Source: Sphingobacterium sp. SYP-B4668 (GTDB taxonomy: Bacteria > Bacteroidota > Bacteroidia > Sphingobacteriales > Sphingobacteriaceae). From it: DNA of 64,000 nt. The DNA lies in the NCBI RefSeq assembly GCF_027627455.1, contig NZ_CP115483.1, positions 3,596,001 through 3,660,000 on the forward strand. Direction: 5' to 3'. Positions 9,349-17,122 of the stretch are shown one piece after another; position 1 is the first letter of the stretch, and each line of letters starts with the position of its first letter. The translations under genes were made by a program, and so were the position numbers. Below the pieces are notes generated by a model, which was not told the DNA's origin, did no database searches, and worked only from the letters and a program-made list of their open reading frames with translations.

Positions 9349-9565
9349 AATATTTATATTTGGTGTAATGCCTTCCTTCAACAAAGGAAATAAAATTCCT
9401 CAACAAAAAAGCTTATTAATCGACAATTTAATTTAAATACTCCTTCCATTCGATTAGTCCATCCCCCCTTTTTTGATAGCAGGCCGTTCTGCCGGGCAGG
9501 ACATCAATCTTGATGAGATAAAAAAGTTCACCTTAAAATTCGACTCATCAACCTATTCACATCTA

Positions 9566-10870
9566 CTATGCTGATCGACCCTCCAAAAGGAGACGGACAT
9601 CATCAGAAGCCGGCAATTCAAATATCTCTAGGTCAAAGTATTTAATAGCGGCAAACAAATGGTCGAAAACATCCGACATCGTATCTTCAAAAAATGCCCA
9701 CTGTGTTCCCTTTGTGAACATATAGAGCTCCAATGGAAGTCCATGCTCACCAGGAGCCAATTGACGGACCAATAGCGTCAGGCCCTTATGTATATCCGGA
9801 TTATGAAGCGCATAAGCTTTGATATACGCTCTGAATAGACCAACATTGGTCATCCTACGCCCATTGACAAGCACTTCGGGATCGACCTTGTTCTGTTCAT
9901 TGTATTCCCGAATTTCCTTTTCGCGTTGCTCGATATACGGTTTCAAAAGTGCAATCTTCCGCAGTTCGTCGATTTCCTCTTTAGTCAAATATCGAATAGT
10001 GGATATCTTAATATTAATAGAACGCTTGATTCGTCTACCGCCACTCTCCTGCATACCCCTATAGTTTTTAAAAGAATCACTCAATAACGTATATGTAGGT
10101 ATCGTAACGATAGTCTTGTCCCAATTCTGGACGCGTACATTATTAAGATTGATTTGAAGGATATCTCCGTCAACACCATACTTAGGCATTTCTATCCAAT
10201 CACCAACGCGAACGGAATCATTGGCCGACACTTGGATACTCGCCACAAAACCGAGGATTGTATCCTTAAATACCAACATCAGAATGGCCGAAGCAGCCCC
10301 CAACGAAACCAGAAATGACCATGGAGAATTTCCAGTCAATATCGAAACAATGAGAGTACCGACTACAAAAATCAAGAATATCTGCAAAACTTGAAGATAG
10401 CTATCCACCGGTTTGTCTACAAATGCTTTAGAGGAACGAAGTATGTCCCTACCAGTCTTTAATAAACCATTGGCAACACCATAGACCGCAAAAATCATGA
10501 AAATATCCAACACCTTGATCAATACAGCTGTGAAAGATGGAAAACCCATAAATACATCTGGAAGCAACAATTGCGAAATAGCAACCAGGATCAATCGGCT
10601 CAGGTGAACCTGCACTTTATTATCAAGTAGATGATTGTCCCAATTGGTCTTGGTTTTCTTTATCAAGCCCGTAACAACAGAATTGAAAAAAAATCGCAAG
10701 AGATAGTCGATTAAGACCAAGAGAATGAATGCGGAGATAAGGAGACAGGCCGATGTCAGAATGTGGGCAATACGATCATGAATCCCGATAGTTTCGGCAA
10801 GGTTGAATGTCCACTGGTAGATGGAGCTGGTAGTCTGTGCGCTGATGTTAATAATGTTCGTTTTTTCCAT
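9566..10870 (-). CDS. mechanosensitive ion channel, YbdG-type (MscS superfamily)
   Basis: A 434-aa channel with about five N-terminal membrane helices, the pore-lining MscS helix and a large cytoplasmic domain. The stretch LMLVFKDTILGFVASIQVSAND followed by VGDWIEMPKYGVDGDI and the SGGRRIKRSI motif match E. coli YbdG (miniconductance channel) closely from memory, including the LVRQLAPGEHGLPLELY region near the C-terminus. Such channels open under membrane tension during osmotic downshock. The start is ATG 10870 (MEKTNIINIS), nine codons inside the open frame. Single gene; the two small-RNA elements lie behind it on the other strand. Confidence 0.93.
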   Translation of the reverse strand: MEKTNIINISAQTTSSIYQWTFNLAETIGIHDRIAHILTSACLLISAFILLVLIDYLLRFFFNSVVTGLIKKTKTNWDNHLLDNKVQVHLSRLILVAISQLLLPDVFMGFPSFTAVLIKVLDIFMIFAVYGVANGLLKTGRDILRSSKAFVDKPVDSYLQVLQIFLIFVVGTLIVSILTGNSPWSFLVSLGAASAILMLVFKDTILGFVASIQVSANDSVRVGDWIEMPKYGVDGDILQINLNNVRVQNWDKTIVTIPTYTLLSDSFKNYRGMQESGGRRIKRSINIKISTIRYLTKEEIDELRKIALLKPYIEQREKEIREYNEQNKVDPEVLVNGRRMTNVGLFRAYIKAYALHNPDIHKGLTLLVRQLAPGEHGLPLELYMFTKGTQWAFFEDTMSDVFDHLFAAIKYFDLEIFELPASDDVRLLLEGRSA

Positions 10871-11029
10871 ATTAACAAGCAAATATACGAAAAACAAATA
10901 ACTGTCTTTTTAGCGTCTCCACTCCTCATCACCCCATATATAAACACAGCGTTGACACAAATGCTACGGCATACATGTGGCACAAATTGTCACAAAAACG
11001 TTAAATCCTGTTAAAAAGTCAAAATTGTC

Positions 11030-11060
11030 TTGGAAAAATATCCAGTACACCTTATCTTTG
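11030..11060 (+). promoter_or_regulatory. putative promoter of small-RNA copy 1
   Basis: TTGG at 11030-11033 followed after 19 bp by TATCTTTG at 11053-11060, matching the Bacteroidota -33/-7 consensus. The conserved small-RNA box starts about 6 bp later, as expected for the transcript start. Confidence 0.6.
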
Positions 11061-11063
11061 ACT

Positions 11064-11135
11064 CATCATAATTTAGGTTTATAATTGGTTATAAAGGTTT
11101 CCATTCTCCCCGTTTGGAAACCTTTTCTTTTTACA
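11064..11135 (+). ncRNA. putative small RNA, copy 1 (conserved box plus hairpin terminator)
   Basis: About 70-nt element with no coding potential. It has a conserved 5' box beginning CATCATAATTTAGG and ending ATAATTGGTTA, then a 10-bp stem AAAGGTTTCC (11093-11102) / GGAAACCTTT (11116-11125) closing a 13-nt loop with CTCCCCG, then a T-rich end. A -33/-7 promoter match lies directly upstream. A second copy on the same strand 194 bp away differs in the stem but keeps it paired, and a third occurs at 27351-27419. Not recognised as a named RNA family. Confidence 0.65.
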
Positions 11136-11222
11136 AACCATTGCCATCCAATATTACTTCCGAGCTCCTATCGTCCGTACTTCCACCTTTGCGCAATAAA
11201 TAAAATGAGTAGTAAAATAAAA

Positions 11223-11254
11223 TTTGCAATAGTGTACATTATACACTATATTTG
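11223..11254 (+). promoter_or_regulatory. promoter and overlapping palindromic operator of small-RNA copy 2
   Basis: TTTG at 11223-11226, a 20-bp spacer and TATATTTG at 11247-11254: an excellent Bacteroidota promoter. The spacer and the first bases of the -7 element hold a perfect inverted repeat, ATAGTGTA-N5-TACACTAT (11229-11249), positioned where a bound repressor would block RNA polymerase. Copy 1 lacks this palindrome. Confidence 0.7.
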
Positions 11255-11257
11255 TAT

Positions 11258-11330
11258 CATCATAATTTAGGTTTATAATTGGTTATAAAGGATTCCACTC
11301 TCCCCGTTTGGAATCCTTTTCTTTTTTACA
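11258..11330 (+). ncRNA. putative small RNA, copy 2 (conserved box plus hairpin terminator)
   Basis: Identical to copy 1 through the 5' box, then a 10-bp stem AAAGGATTCC (11287-11296) / GGAATCCTTT (11310-11319) with loop ACTCTCCCCGTTT and a T-rich end. Compared with copy 1 the central T-A pair has become A-T, a compensated change that keeps the stem. A strong promoter match sits immediately upstream and the neighbouring gene metA is on the opposite strand, so this should be a free-standing transcript of roughly 70 nt. Confidence 0.7.
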
Positions 11331-11365
11331 GTATGCCTAGTTTTTTCACGTTCGTTATCAACTGT

Positions 11366-12307
11366 CTAGCTCGTCTTGATTTCTCCCAGCTGCTCCACTT
11401 CTTTCACATCATATGGTGTCTCTTGATATACAAAATAATTCAACCAGTTATTGAATAACAAGTTGGCATGCCCTGTCCAACGCACCACAGGCGGATTATC
11501 CGGGTTATTATCTGTATAATAATTGTGGGGTACCTCTATTGACAGCCCTTTTTCTCGATCTCTTTTATACTCATCATTAAGGGTTAGAGCTGCATATTCA
11601 GAGTGGCCGGTCAAATAAAACTCACGACCACCTCTTGAAGAGGCTATAGCAACTCCCGCCTCCGCAGATTCTGACAATATGGATATCTCCTCTTTACGCT
11701 CCAGATCCTCCTTCAAAATAGTAGTATGTCTACTGTGCGGGATAAAAAACTCATCATCAAAGCCTCTAAATAATGGATTTGTCTTTTCTGTAGCCGTATG
11801 TTTAAAGACACCAAATAGCTTGCCATCCAATGGGACTTTCTCTACTCCATAAAAATGGTACAGCGCCGCTTGCGAGGCCCAGCAGATATAGAGAGAGGAG
11901 GTCACATGCTTTCTCGCCCAATCAAAGATCATCGTCACTTCATTCCAATACGTCACTTCTTCAAACTTCATCATCTCCACTGGGGCCCCTGTGATGATCA
12001 TCCCATCATAAAAATTTTCCCTTATCTCGCCGAAGCCTTTGTAGAACATTTCCAAATGCTCCTCGGGGGTGTTTTTAGATGTATGGGAGTCCAATCGCAA
12101 AAACTCAACTTCCACCTGCAAGGGGTTGTTAGACAGCAACCTTACAAAATCAGTCTCAGTAGAAATCTTAAGAGGCATCAGGTTGAGGATAAGCACACGC
12201 ATGGGTCGAATATCCTGTGTACTGGCCCGAAGGTCGTTCATCACAAATATATTCTCTTTCTTCAACAGTTCTATCGCTGGCAAATTATTGGGTATTTTGA
12301 CTGGCAT
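11366..12307 (-). CDS. metA: homoserine O-acyltransferase (MetA family), predicted acetyl-CoA type
   Basis: First committed step of methionine synthesis: acylation of homoserine in the cytoplasm. The 313-aa protein is a complete MetA of the class I glutamine amidotransferase-like fold. Catalytic Cys142 is in ICWASQAAL, and His235 and Glu237 in LTGHSEY. Residue 111 is Glu (TGAPVEMM); in this family Glu111 is known to favour acetyl-CoA and Gly111 succinyl-CoA, so I predict homoserine O-acetyltransferase activity despite the usual succinyltransferase label. Monocistronic. A -7 match (TATTTTTG on the minus strand) lies about 32 bp upstream; I saw no SAM riboswitch. Confidence 0.95.
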   Translation of the reverse strand: MPVKIPNNLPAIELLKKENIFVMNDLRASTQDIRPMRVLILNLMPLKISTETDFVRLLSNNPLQVEVEFLRLDSHTSKNTPEEHLEMFYKGFGEIRENFYDGMIITGAPVEMMKFEEVTYWNEVTMIFDWARKHVTSSLYICWASQAALYHFYGVEKVPLDGKLFGVFKHTATEKTNPLFRGFDDEFFIPHSRHTTILKEDLERKEEISILSESAEAGVAIASSRGGREFYLTGHSEYAALTLNDEYKRDREKGLSIEVPHNYYTDNNPDNPPVVRWTGHANLLFNNWLNYFVYQETPYDVKEVEQLGEIKTS

Positions 12308-12338
12308 ATCCTATTTTCCTTATTATTCTTTGTGTATA

Positions 12339-12346
12339 CAAAAATA
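12339..12346 (-). promoter_or_regulatory. putative -7 element of metA
   Basis: TATTTTTG on the minus strand fits TAnnTTTG and lies 32 bp before the metA ATG. The -33 partner is unclear. Confidence 0.4.
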
Positions 12347-12582
12347 TAAAGAATAAATCGGAACTTAAACATGCGTCACCATACACTTCAACATCAAAGA
12401 CCTCCATAACCACCTTACCCTAGCGATCTTTTCACTACCGATATCTCCTTCAACGTATCCTTGCGCGCTTCAAAAACCAAAATATTACTTTATTGTGATA
12501 TCCAAAATACCTACATTGTCTACATCAACCTAGTAATTGTCAATGGCAATAAATCCCTTGAAGCATTAAAAAACTATAGCAT

Positions 12583-13248
12583 ATGGCCAGTAATGAAGAA
12601 TTAAAAGCATTGGCATCACAACTCAAAGACCCCAAAGGAGCCAAAGGTATCGAGATTGCGGAAATGATGGATGCCACCAATATCAAAATGACCCTACACG
12701 CCATCGATTACCTTCAGATACAAGCCAATCAGCACATCCTCGAATTGGGACATGGCAATTGTGGTCACTTGCACAATCTCCTTGCTCGACAACAAGGTCT
12801 CCGCTATTCTGGTCTTGAGACTTCCGAACTCATGTATACCGAAGCCCAGCGAAAGAATAAAGCCTATACAGACGCAAAACAAGCTGCCTTTTTCCTATAT
12901 GACGGACTCCACATTCCTTTTCCCGAGCACACATTCGACCGCATATTTACCGTCAACACCATCTATTTCTGGTCCGAACCACATCAACTTCTATCCGAAT
13001 TGGCCCGTATCCTCCAACCGGAAGGCGTTTTGAATATTACCTTTGCGCAGGAAAGATTTATGCAACAACTGCCCTTTACTACATTTGGCTTTAATCTTTA
13101 CGATGAAAACAAAGCTGCCGATCTCATCAACGGAACCACATTCTATATCCAACAATCCAATACCCAGACAGAAACCATAGAAAGCAAGACAGGTGAGCTT
13201 GTCAATCGGGAATTTACGACCCTGACATTGAAAAAAAGAGGTCATTAG
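12583..13248 (+). CDS. class I SAM-dependent methyltransferase
   Basis: A 221-aa Rossmann-fold methyltransferase of the Methyltransf_11/25 type. SAM-binding motif I is ILELGHGNCGHLHNLL (about residues 50-65), motif II region includes YSGLETSELM, and motif IV is FDRIFTVNTIYFW. The substrate cannot be deduced. Begins with ATG 12583 and stands alone; a long hairpin follows the stop. The pattern GHGNCGH instead of the common GxGxG is seen in several Bacteroidota homologues of this group. Confidence 0.88.
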   Translation: MASNEELKALASQLKDPKGAKGIEIAEMMDATNIKMTLHAIDYLQIQANQHILELGHGNCGHLHNLLARQQGLRYSGLETSELMYTEAQRKNKAYTDAKQAAFFLYDGLHIPFPEHTFDRIFTVNTIYFWSEPHQLLSELARILQPEGVLNITFAQERFMQQLPFTTFGFNLYDENKAADLINGTTFYIQQSNTQTETIESKTGELVNREFTTLTLKKRGH

Positions 13249-13272
13249 AATTTTTCATAAAGAAAGAATATG

Positions 13273-13310
13273 CATGTAGCGCTATTCACAATAATGAATA
13301 GCGCTACATG
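13273..13310 (+). terminator. hairpin after the methyltransferase gene
   Basis: Perfect 16-bp stem from CATGTAGCGCTATTCA to its reverse complement around a 6-nt loop, between two convergent genes. No T-tract follows, so termination may depend on the strength of the stem or it may protect both transcript ends. Confidence 0.5.
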
Positions 13311-13377
13311 TTCGGTATTAGGAATTTTTCGAAAACGCATAAAATAGCTGAATCCCTTTAAGCAATACAGATTGCCA

Positions 13378-13800
13378 TCACTTCACTTCGTTCGGCAAGA
13401 ATTTTAAAATCACTCCTTTAAACCGAGCAATTATATCCCAGAATTTGCGATTGCTATCAATCTCACTTTCACCACAGTCAATAATATCACTTCTTTTGAG
13501 AACGAAATCAGCAACGTTATCGACCATATTCAACTGAATAAGGTTCTTTACCCCTTTAGCAAGGTAACTTGCATACACATGTCCCCATATTTCGACAATC
13601 ATCGAATCATCCGTAATATCCAACTCTTGCTTCATCAAGTGGGCATAATCCATCTTAATATGCTTTACAAGATTTTCCGACCGGTTTACAAGGTCGGTAG
13701 ACAAGTACCTTTCCAAAGCTTCCGGTTCATGTATACGGATAAGTTTATCCATAAAATCAACCCCAATTCGACAATCACTCCATTCATATATCTTCTTCAT
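13378..13800 (-). CDS. hypothetical protein, 140 aa
   Basis: I do not recognise this protein. It is soluble, mostly helical by eye, with no signal peptide or membrane segment; motifs that stand out are EPEALERYLS, EIWGHVYASYLAKG and a basic-hydrophobic C-terminus. It starts with ATG 13800 (MKKIYEWSD) and is followed upstream by a small membrane-protein gene on the same strand after 61 bp, so they may share a transcript. Codon use looks like that of its neighbours, which favours a real gene. Confidence 0.7.
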   Translation of the reverse strand: MKKIYEWSDCRIGVDFMDKLIRIHEPEALERYLSTDLVNRSENLVKHIKMDYAHLMKQELDITDDSMIVEIWGHVYASYLAKGVKNLIQLNMVDNVADFVLKRSDIIDCGESEIDSNRKFWDIIARFKGVILKFLPNEVK

Positions 13801-13861
13801 CTACCCATTTTCTTATTGTTCGCAAGTGTCTCCCCCATCCATAGCAAAGAGATTCCCAAGC

Positions 13862-14230
13862 CTACCGACATAGCCATATTAGCACAATACCGATTATAGC
13901 AGGCAATGCTTGCACAAAAAATATTTTCTTACTAGCTGTCCAAGCTCCATAGCTTCCCGCTACAGCTACACATATCAAAAAAAATAGTGCTACATTGGCC
14001 TGCCAAATAGGGTCCTGAATAAACAACGACCAAATCAGACCCGAAGCCAGAAAACCGTTATACAGCCCTTGGTTGGCGGCAAGTCCTTTCGTAGGCGTAA
14101 ATAATTCAGAAGGCAATGCTCCCTTAAATATCTTCCTTCCTTTGGTTTCCCAGGCAAACATCTCAAACCAAAGGATATACAGATGCTCCACCGCTACTAG
14201 ACCGACGACAATTTTAGCTAACATTTCCAT
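13862..14230 (-). CDS. DUF1304-family small membrane protein
   Basis: A 122-aa integral membrane protein with four hydrophobic segments (about residues 4-22, 50-68, 75-95 and 100-120). The EHLYILWFEMFAW segment near the N-terminus and the ANQGLYNGFLASGL motif are the signatures of DUF1304. No function is established for the family. Likely in the same direction and perhaps the same transcript as the downstream 140-aa gene. Confidence 0.88.
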   Translation of the reverse strand: MEMLAKIVVGLVAVEHLYILWFEMFAWETKGRKIFKGALPSELFTPTKGLAANQGLYNGFLASGLIWSLFIQDPIWQANVALFFLICVAVAGSYGAWTASKKIFFVQALPAIIGIVLIWLCR

Positions 14231-14400
14231 ATAATCTTATTTTATCTAGTCCAACCATCCATCCTATCCACAACACTATCCCTCTAATTTATAAAAAAAA
14301 CAGGATTATAATGACAGCAATTATTCCCCTTTAATCATCCAAATCTTCTACAGCACCTTAGAGCATGCCAATGATTCTTATAATTTTCGTAATTTGTACT

Positions 14401-14985
14401 ATGTTGTTCAAAGAGAAACATTTACATGGCATCAAAGCTGGCACTGTCCAATACGCATTCCGCAAGTGGGACAAAGCTGCCGTAAAAGAGGGTAGTGAAA
14501 TCAATACCACGATAGGCCTACTGCGTATTGATAGCATCACAGAAGTCTCTGCAGATTCAATCACAACAGCAGATAGTCTAAAAGCAGGATTTACCAACAA
14601 ACAAGATTTGCTCGACTCCTTTCGACCAATAGCCTCGGGAAAGATATTCAAGATGGAAATTCGTTACCTATCCGAAGATCCTCGAATCAAGCTTCGTGAA
14701 CGCGTCCATCTACACGAAGAAGAACTACACCAATTAAGCAAACGTTTAGCTAATTTAGACCTGCACGGTGCTCAAGGTCCCTGGACACGAAAGATACTAT
14801 CCACTATAGCAGCACATCCGCACTTGCGGGCTGTAGACCTAGCATCACTCACCGGCTTTGAAAAAGAATGGTTAAAGCTCCATATCCGAAAACTGAAAAA
14901 TCTTGGATTGACCATCAGCCATCCTGTCGGATATGAAATCTCCCCATTGGGCAAGCACTATTTACAAGGGGAGAGCAACAGCTAA
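14401..14985 (+). CDS. ASCH-like domain protein with C-terminal winged helix
   Basis: A 194-aa soluble protein. The N-terminal half (about 1-100) begins MLFKEKHLHGIKAGTVQ with FRKW and GLLRIDSI, which resembles the ASCH/PUA-like beta-barrel fold linked to RNA binding. The C-terminal half (about 120-190) looks like a winged helix that scans HPHLRAVDLASLTGFEKEW, as in DNA-binding regulators. I chose ATG 14401; the open frame starts 12 codons earlier with an unlikely hydrophobic stretch. The two-domain arrangement suggests a nucleic-acid-related role, but no specific function is known. Confidence 0.72.
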   Translation: MLFKEKHLHGIKAGTVQYAFRKWDKAAVKEGSEINTTIGLLRIDSITEVSADSITTADSLKAGFTNKQDLLDSFRPIASGKIFKMEIRYLSEDPRIKLRERVHLHEEELHQLSKRLANLDLHGAQGPWTRKILSTIAAHPHLRAVDLASLTGFEKEWLKLHIRKLKNLGLTISHPVGYEISPLGKHYLQGESNS

Positions 14986-15010
14986 ATATCGTCAAGCTGC
15001 TCCAATAAAC

Positions 15011-15056
15011 AAAAAAAACAGCAAACTACCCCGACCAGAGCAGATTGCTGTTTTTT
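15011..15056. terminator. bidirectional terminator between the ASCH-like gene and the MaoC gene
   Basis: Stem AAAAAACAGCAA / TTGCTGTTTTTT around a 20-nt loop, between convergent genes; each strand ends in a T6 run. Confidence 0.75.
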
Positions 15057-15064
15057 GAAAAGAC

Positions 15065-15523
15065 TTATATAAAATGATATAGAAAGACTACATCACCCAC
15101 ATAAGCAGGTTTTGGCTGGTCCTTGATGACAAGGGTTGCCTCTATTATGACCTTGGTAGTACCTCTCAGATTGACGATAGATTTAAGTTTGGCCTGCAGT
15201 TGGACTTCATTATCGACCAACACTGCCTGTCCAAATTTCAAACTTTCAATCCCGTAGTTTATTTCCATCTTAAGGTTCCGGACATCCGCAATCTGTTTCC
15301 ATAAATATGGAATCAGCGATAGGGTCAAATAACCATGGGCAATCGTCGATTTAAATGGACCCTCACGTTCAGCCCTTTCTGTATCGACATGTATCCATTG
15401 ATGGTCCAATGTCGCGTCCGCAAATGCATTGATTTGCTTTTGATCGATTTTATGCCATTCCGATACACCTAATTCTTTGCCCAAATGCGAATGAAACTCT
15501 TCAAAATTGTTTATTACTACCAT
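15065..15523 (-). CDS. MaoC-family dehydratase (R-specific enoyl-CoA hydratase-like)
   Basis: A 152-aa single hot-dog-fold protein. The hydratase motif is present: ADATLDHQWIHVD (catalytic Asp and His about residues 37-42) followed by STIAHGYLTLSLIPYL. Members hydrate enoyl-CoA thioesters in the cytoplasm; this NodN-like subgroup has mostly unknown natural substrates. It is monocistronic, facing away from a lipoprotein gene across a 318-bp gap. Confidence 0.9.
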   Translation of the reverse strand: MVVINNFEEFHSHLGKELGVSEWHKIDQKQINAFADATLDHQWIHVDTERAEREGPFKSTIAHGYLTLSLIPYLWKQIADVRNLKMEINYGIESLKFGQAVLVDNEVQLQAKLKSIVNLRGTTKVIIEATLVIKDQPKPAYVGDVVFLYHFI

Positions 15524-15841
15524 ATATTTTTATTTAACCATTTAAAATAGCGATAACCACCTCACTTTCTTTCCATTACATCAAATCCCGCATCAACCAT
15601 TTTATCCCCTCCTGAACGTGATTAATCCAAATTAATAAATTTCCATCTAAACTCCGGGAAAAATATTTTAATATACGCTAAATACCCCGATATTCCCCCT
15701 ATACAGAAGCAACTATTCCCCCATGGCAAGACCTTTCCAAGGATACAAATCCCTGCTTTCAGGGACGGCCGCTACACTTCAAAATTTGTAAATTGCAAAC
15801 GCAAAATGAACAAGAAATAAACATCTGTCAATAGCCCATAC
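15524..15841. other. intergenic region between maoC-like gene and a lipoprotein gene
   Basis: A 318-bp divergent spacer. I found no hairpin, no clean TAnnTTTG element and no coding remnant; it is presumably the pair of promoters. Confidence 0.4.
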
Positions 15842-16909
15842 ATGAAATCCATATTCTTTTTCTGCATATCCGTCCTATTCCTTAACAGCTGCCACCAGCA
15901 AGTAAACAATCAAACACCAACATTCATAAACGACTCCCTCCCCGAAGGCAGCTTGGCAGATATATCCGATTTTGACAGCACCGCACCAGTTGACAATGTC
16001 AATGACGTCCACTTTTTTGTCTATACTAAATTAGACAGTGTCACTTTATATACCCAGCCACAAGCTCAGGCCAAAAGCCTAAGAATCGTCAACGATAGAT
16101 TCAACAATTACTATGGTTTTGAAGATTTAGGAGATTTTTTCAAACTGCATTATCAAATAAAAAACAATCCTCCGACAACAATTGTTGCCTATGTCTCGAA
16201 ACAGGAATTTACCAAAGATTCCCAACTATCCCTACAAGGTATAGATTTGAATGTCATTCGTTCCAGCGCTCAAAATGGAGTTGACGATCACACAACCAAA
16301 TCATTCTCCAAGTTAGGGACTATTTCCCTCATTGATGAAGCCACTTACCTCCAAGCAAAAAAACAGACCAACACAGAGCCCCTCATTCCCAATCCCGAAA
16401 TGAAATTTGATGGGTCCGCTTGGTCGCTTTCTTCAAGCGGCGCTAAAGATTTTCAAGTGGTGAAACATTTGGTCGGTGCAGAGGAAAATACAGAGTACAC
16501 TTACAGAGGGCGCTCCTCCACTATCAATAGAGAGATTTTCCTAGAGCAAGACCATATGTCTGGCATGGACCACTACGTCGGTTATGATCCCGATGCTCCT
16601 GATGAGACACCAACCTATTTCAGTAGCCCACCCATCATCCTTCCTACCCACGGACTAGTCGCTACAATCCGTACCAATACCGATCAAATGACCGATTTTG
16701 TACTCACAGGCTACGACCATCAGGCCAATACCCTTACCATCTTGTTGTATGCCAACTTTACTAATTTTAAAGTTCCAGATACAAGTTCTCTCTTTTGGGT
16801 GGATTCGCGGACGCTATATTTTAAAGCTACCCATTCCAATACACGCACATCCGATCCTACTTACAAATCCGAATATCTCAAATTACAACTTTCAACAGCA
16901 ATCGACTGA
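15842..16909 (+). CDS. predicted lipoprotein of unknown function, 355 aa
   Basis: Begins MKSIFFFCISVLFLNSCHQQ, a lipoprotein signal with cysteine at residue 17, so it is probably anchored in the inner or outer membrane. The mature part has no family I recognise; it is mixed alpha/beta with a conserved-looking QAQAKSLRIVNDRFNNYYGFEDLGDFFKLHY segment that resembles an SH3-like bacterial domain. C-terminal segment FWVDSRTLYFKA is beta-rich. Single gene, divergent from maoC. Confidence 0.75.
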   Translation: MKSIFFFCISVLFLNSCHQQVNNQTPTFINDSLPEGSLADISDFDSTAPVDNVNDVHFFVYTKLDSVTLYTQPQAQAKSLRIVNDRFNNYYGFEDLGDFFKLHYQIKNNPPTTIVAYVSKQEFTKDSQLSLQGIDLNVIRSSAQNGVDDHTTKSFSKLGTISLIDEATYLQAKKQTNTEPLIPNPEMKFDGSAWSLSSSGAKDFQVVKHLVGAEENTEYTYRGRSSTINREIFLEQDHMSGMDHYVGYDPDAPDETPTYFSSPPIILPTHGLVATIRTNTDQMTDFVLTGYDHQANTLTILLYANFTNFKVPDTSSLFWVDSRTLYFKATHSNTRTSDPTYKSEYLKLQLSTAID

Positions 16910-17122
16910 TAGGACATCCATTATCCAGTCTTTCCATCACCCCTCACCTCCATACTTGTTTTTTTTATCCATCGGTATTCCAATCCCGCAAGGATAAGGT
17001 AGAATCTCGAAAAGAACAGTCATTTTCCATATAAAATAGGGGGTATTAGGCATGGAAAGTTTGGAATTTATCATATTAGTTTATGCCGCTAAAGATAATA
17101 AAATCAACACCTCCAATAGCAT

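Noticed and set aside
12308..12582. Possible SAM riboswitch upstream of metA
   Set aside because: I looked for stacked hairpins before the metA start and saw none; only a -7 promoter match. A covariance-model search would settle it.
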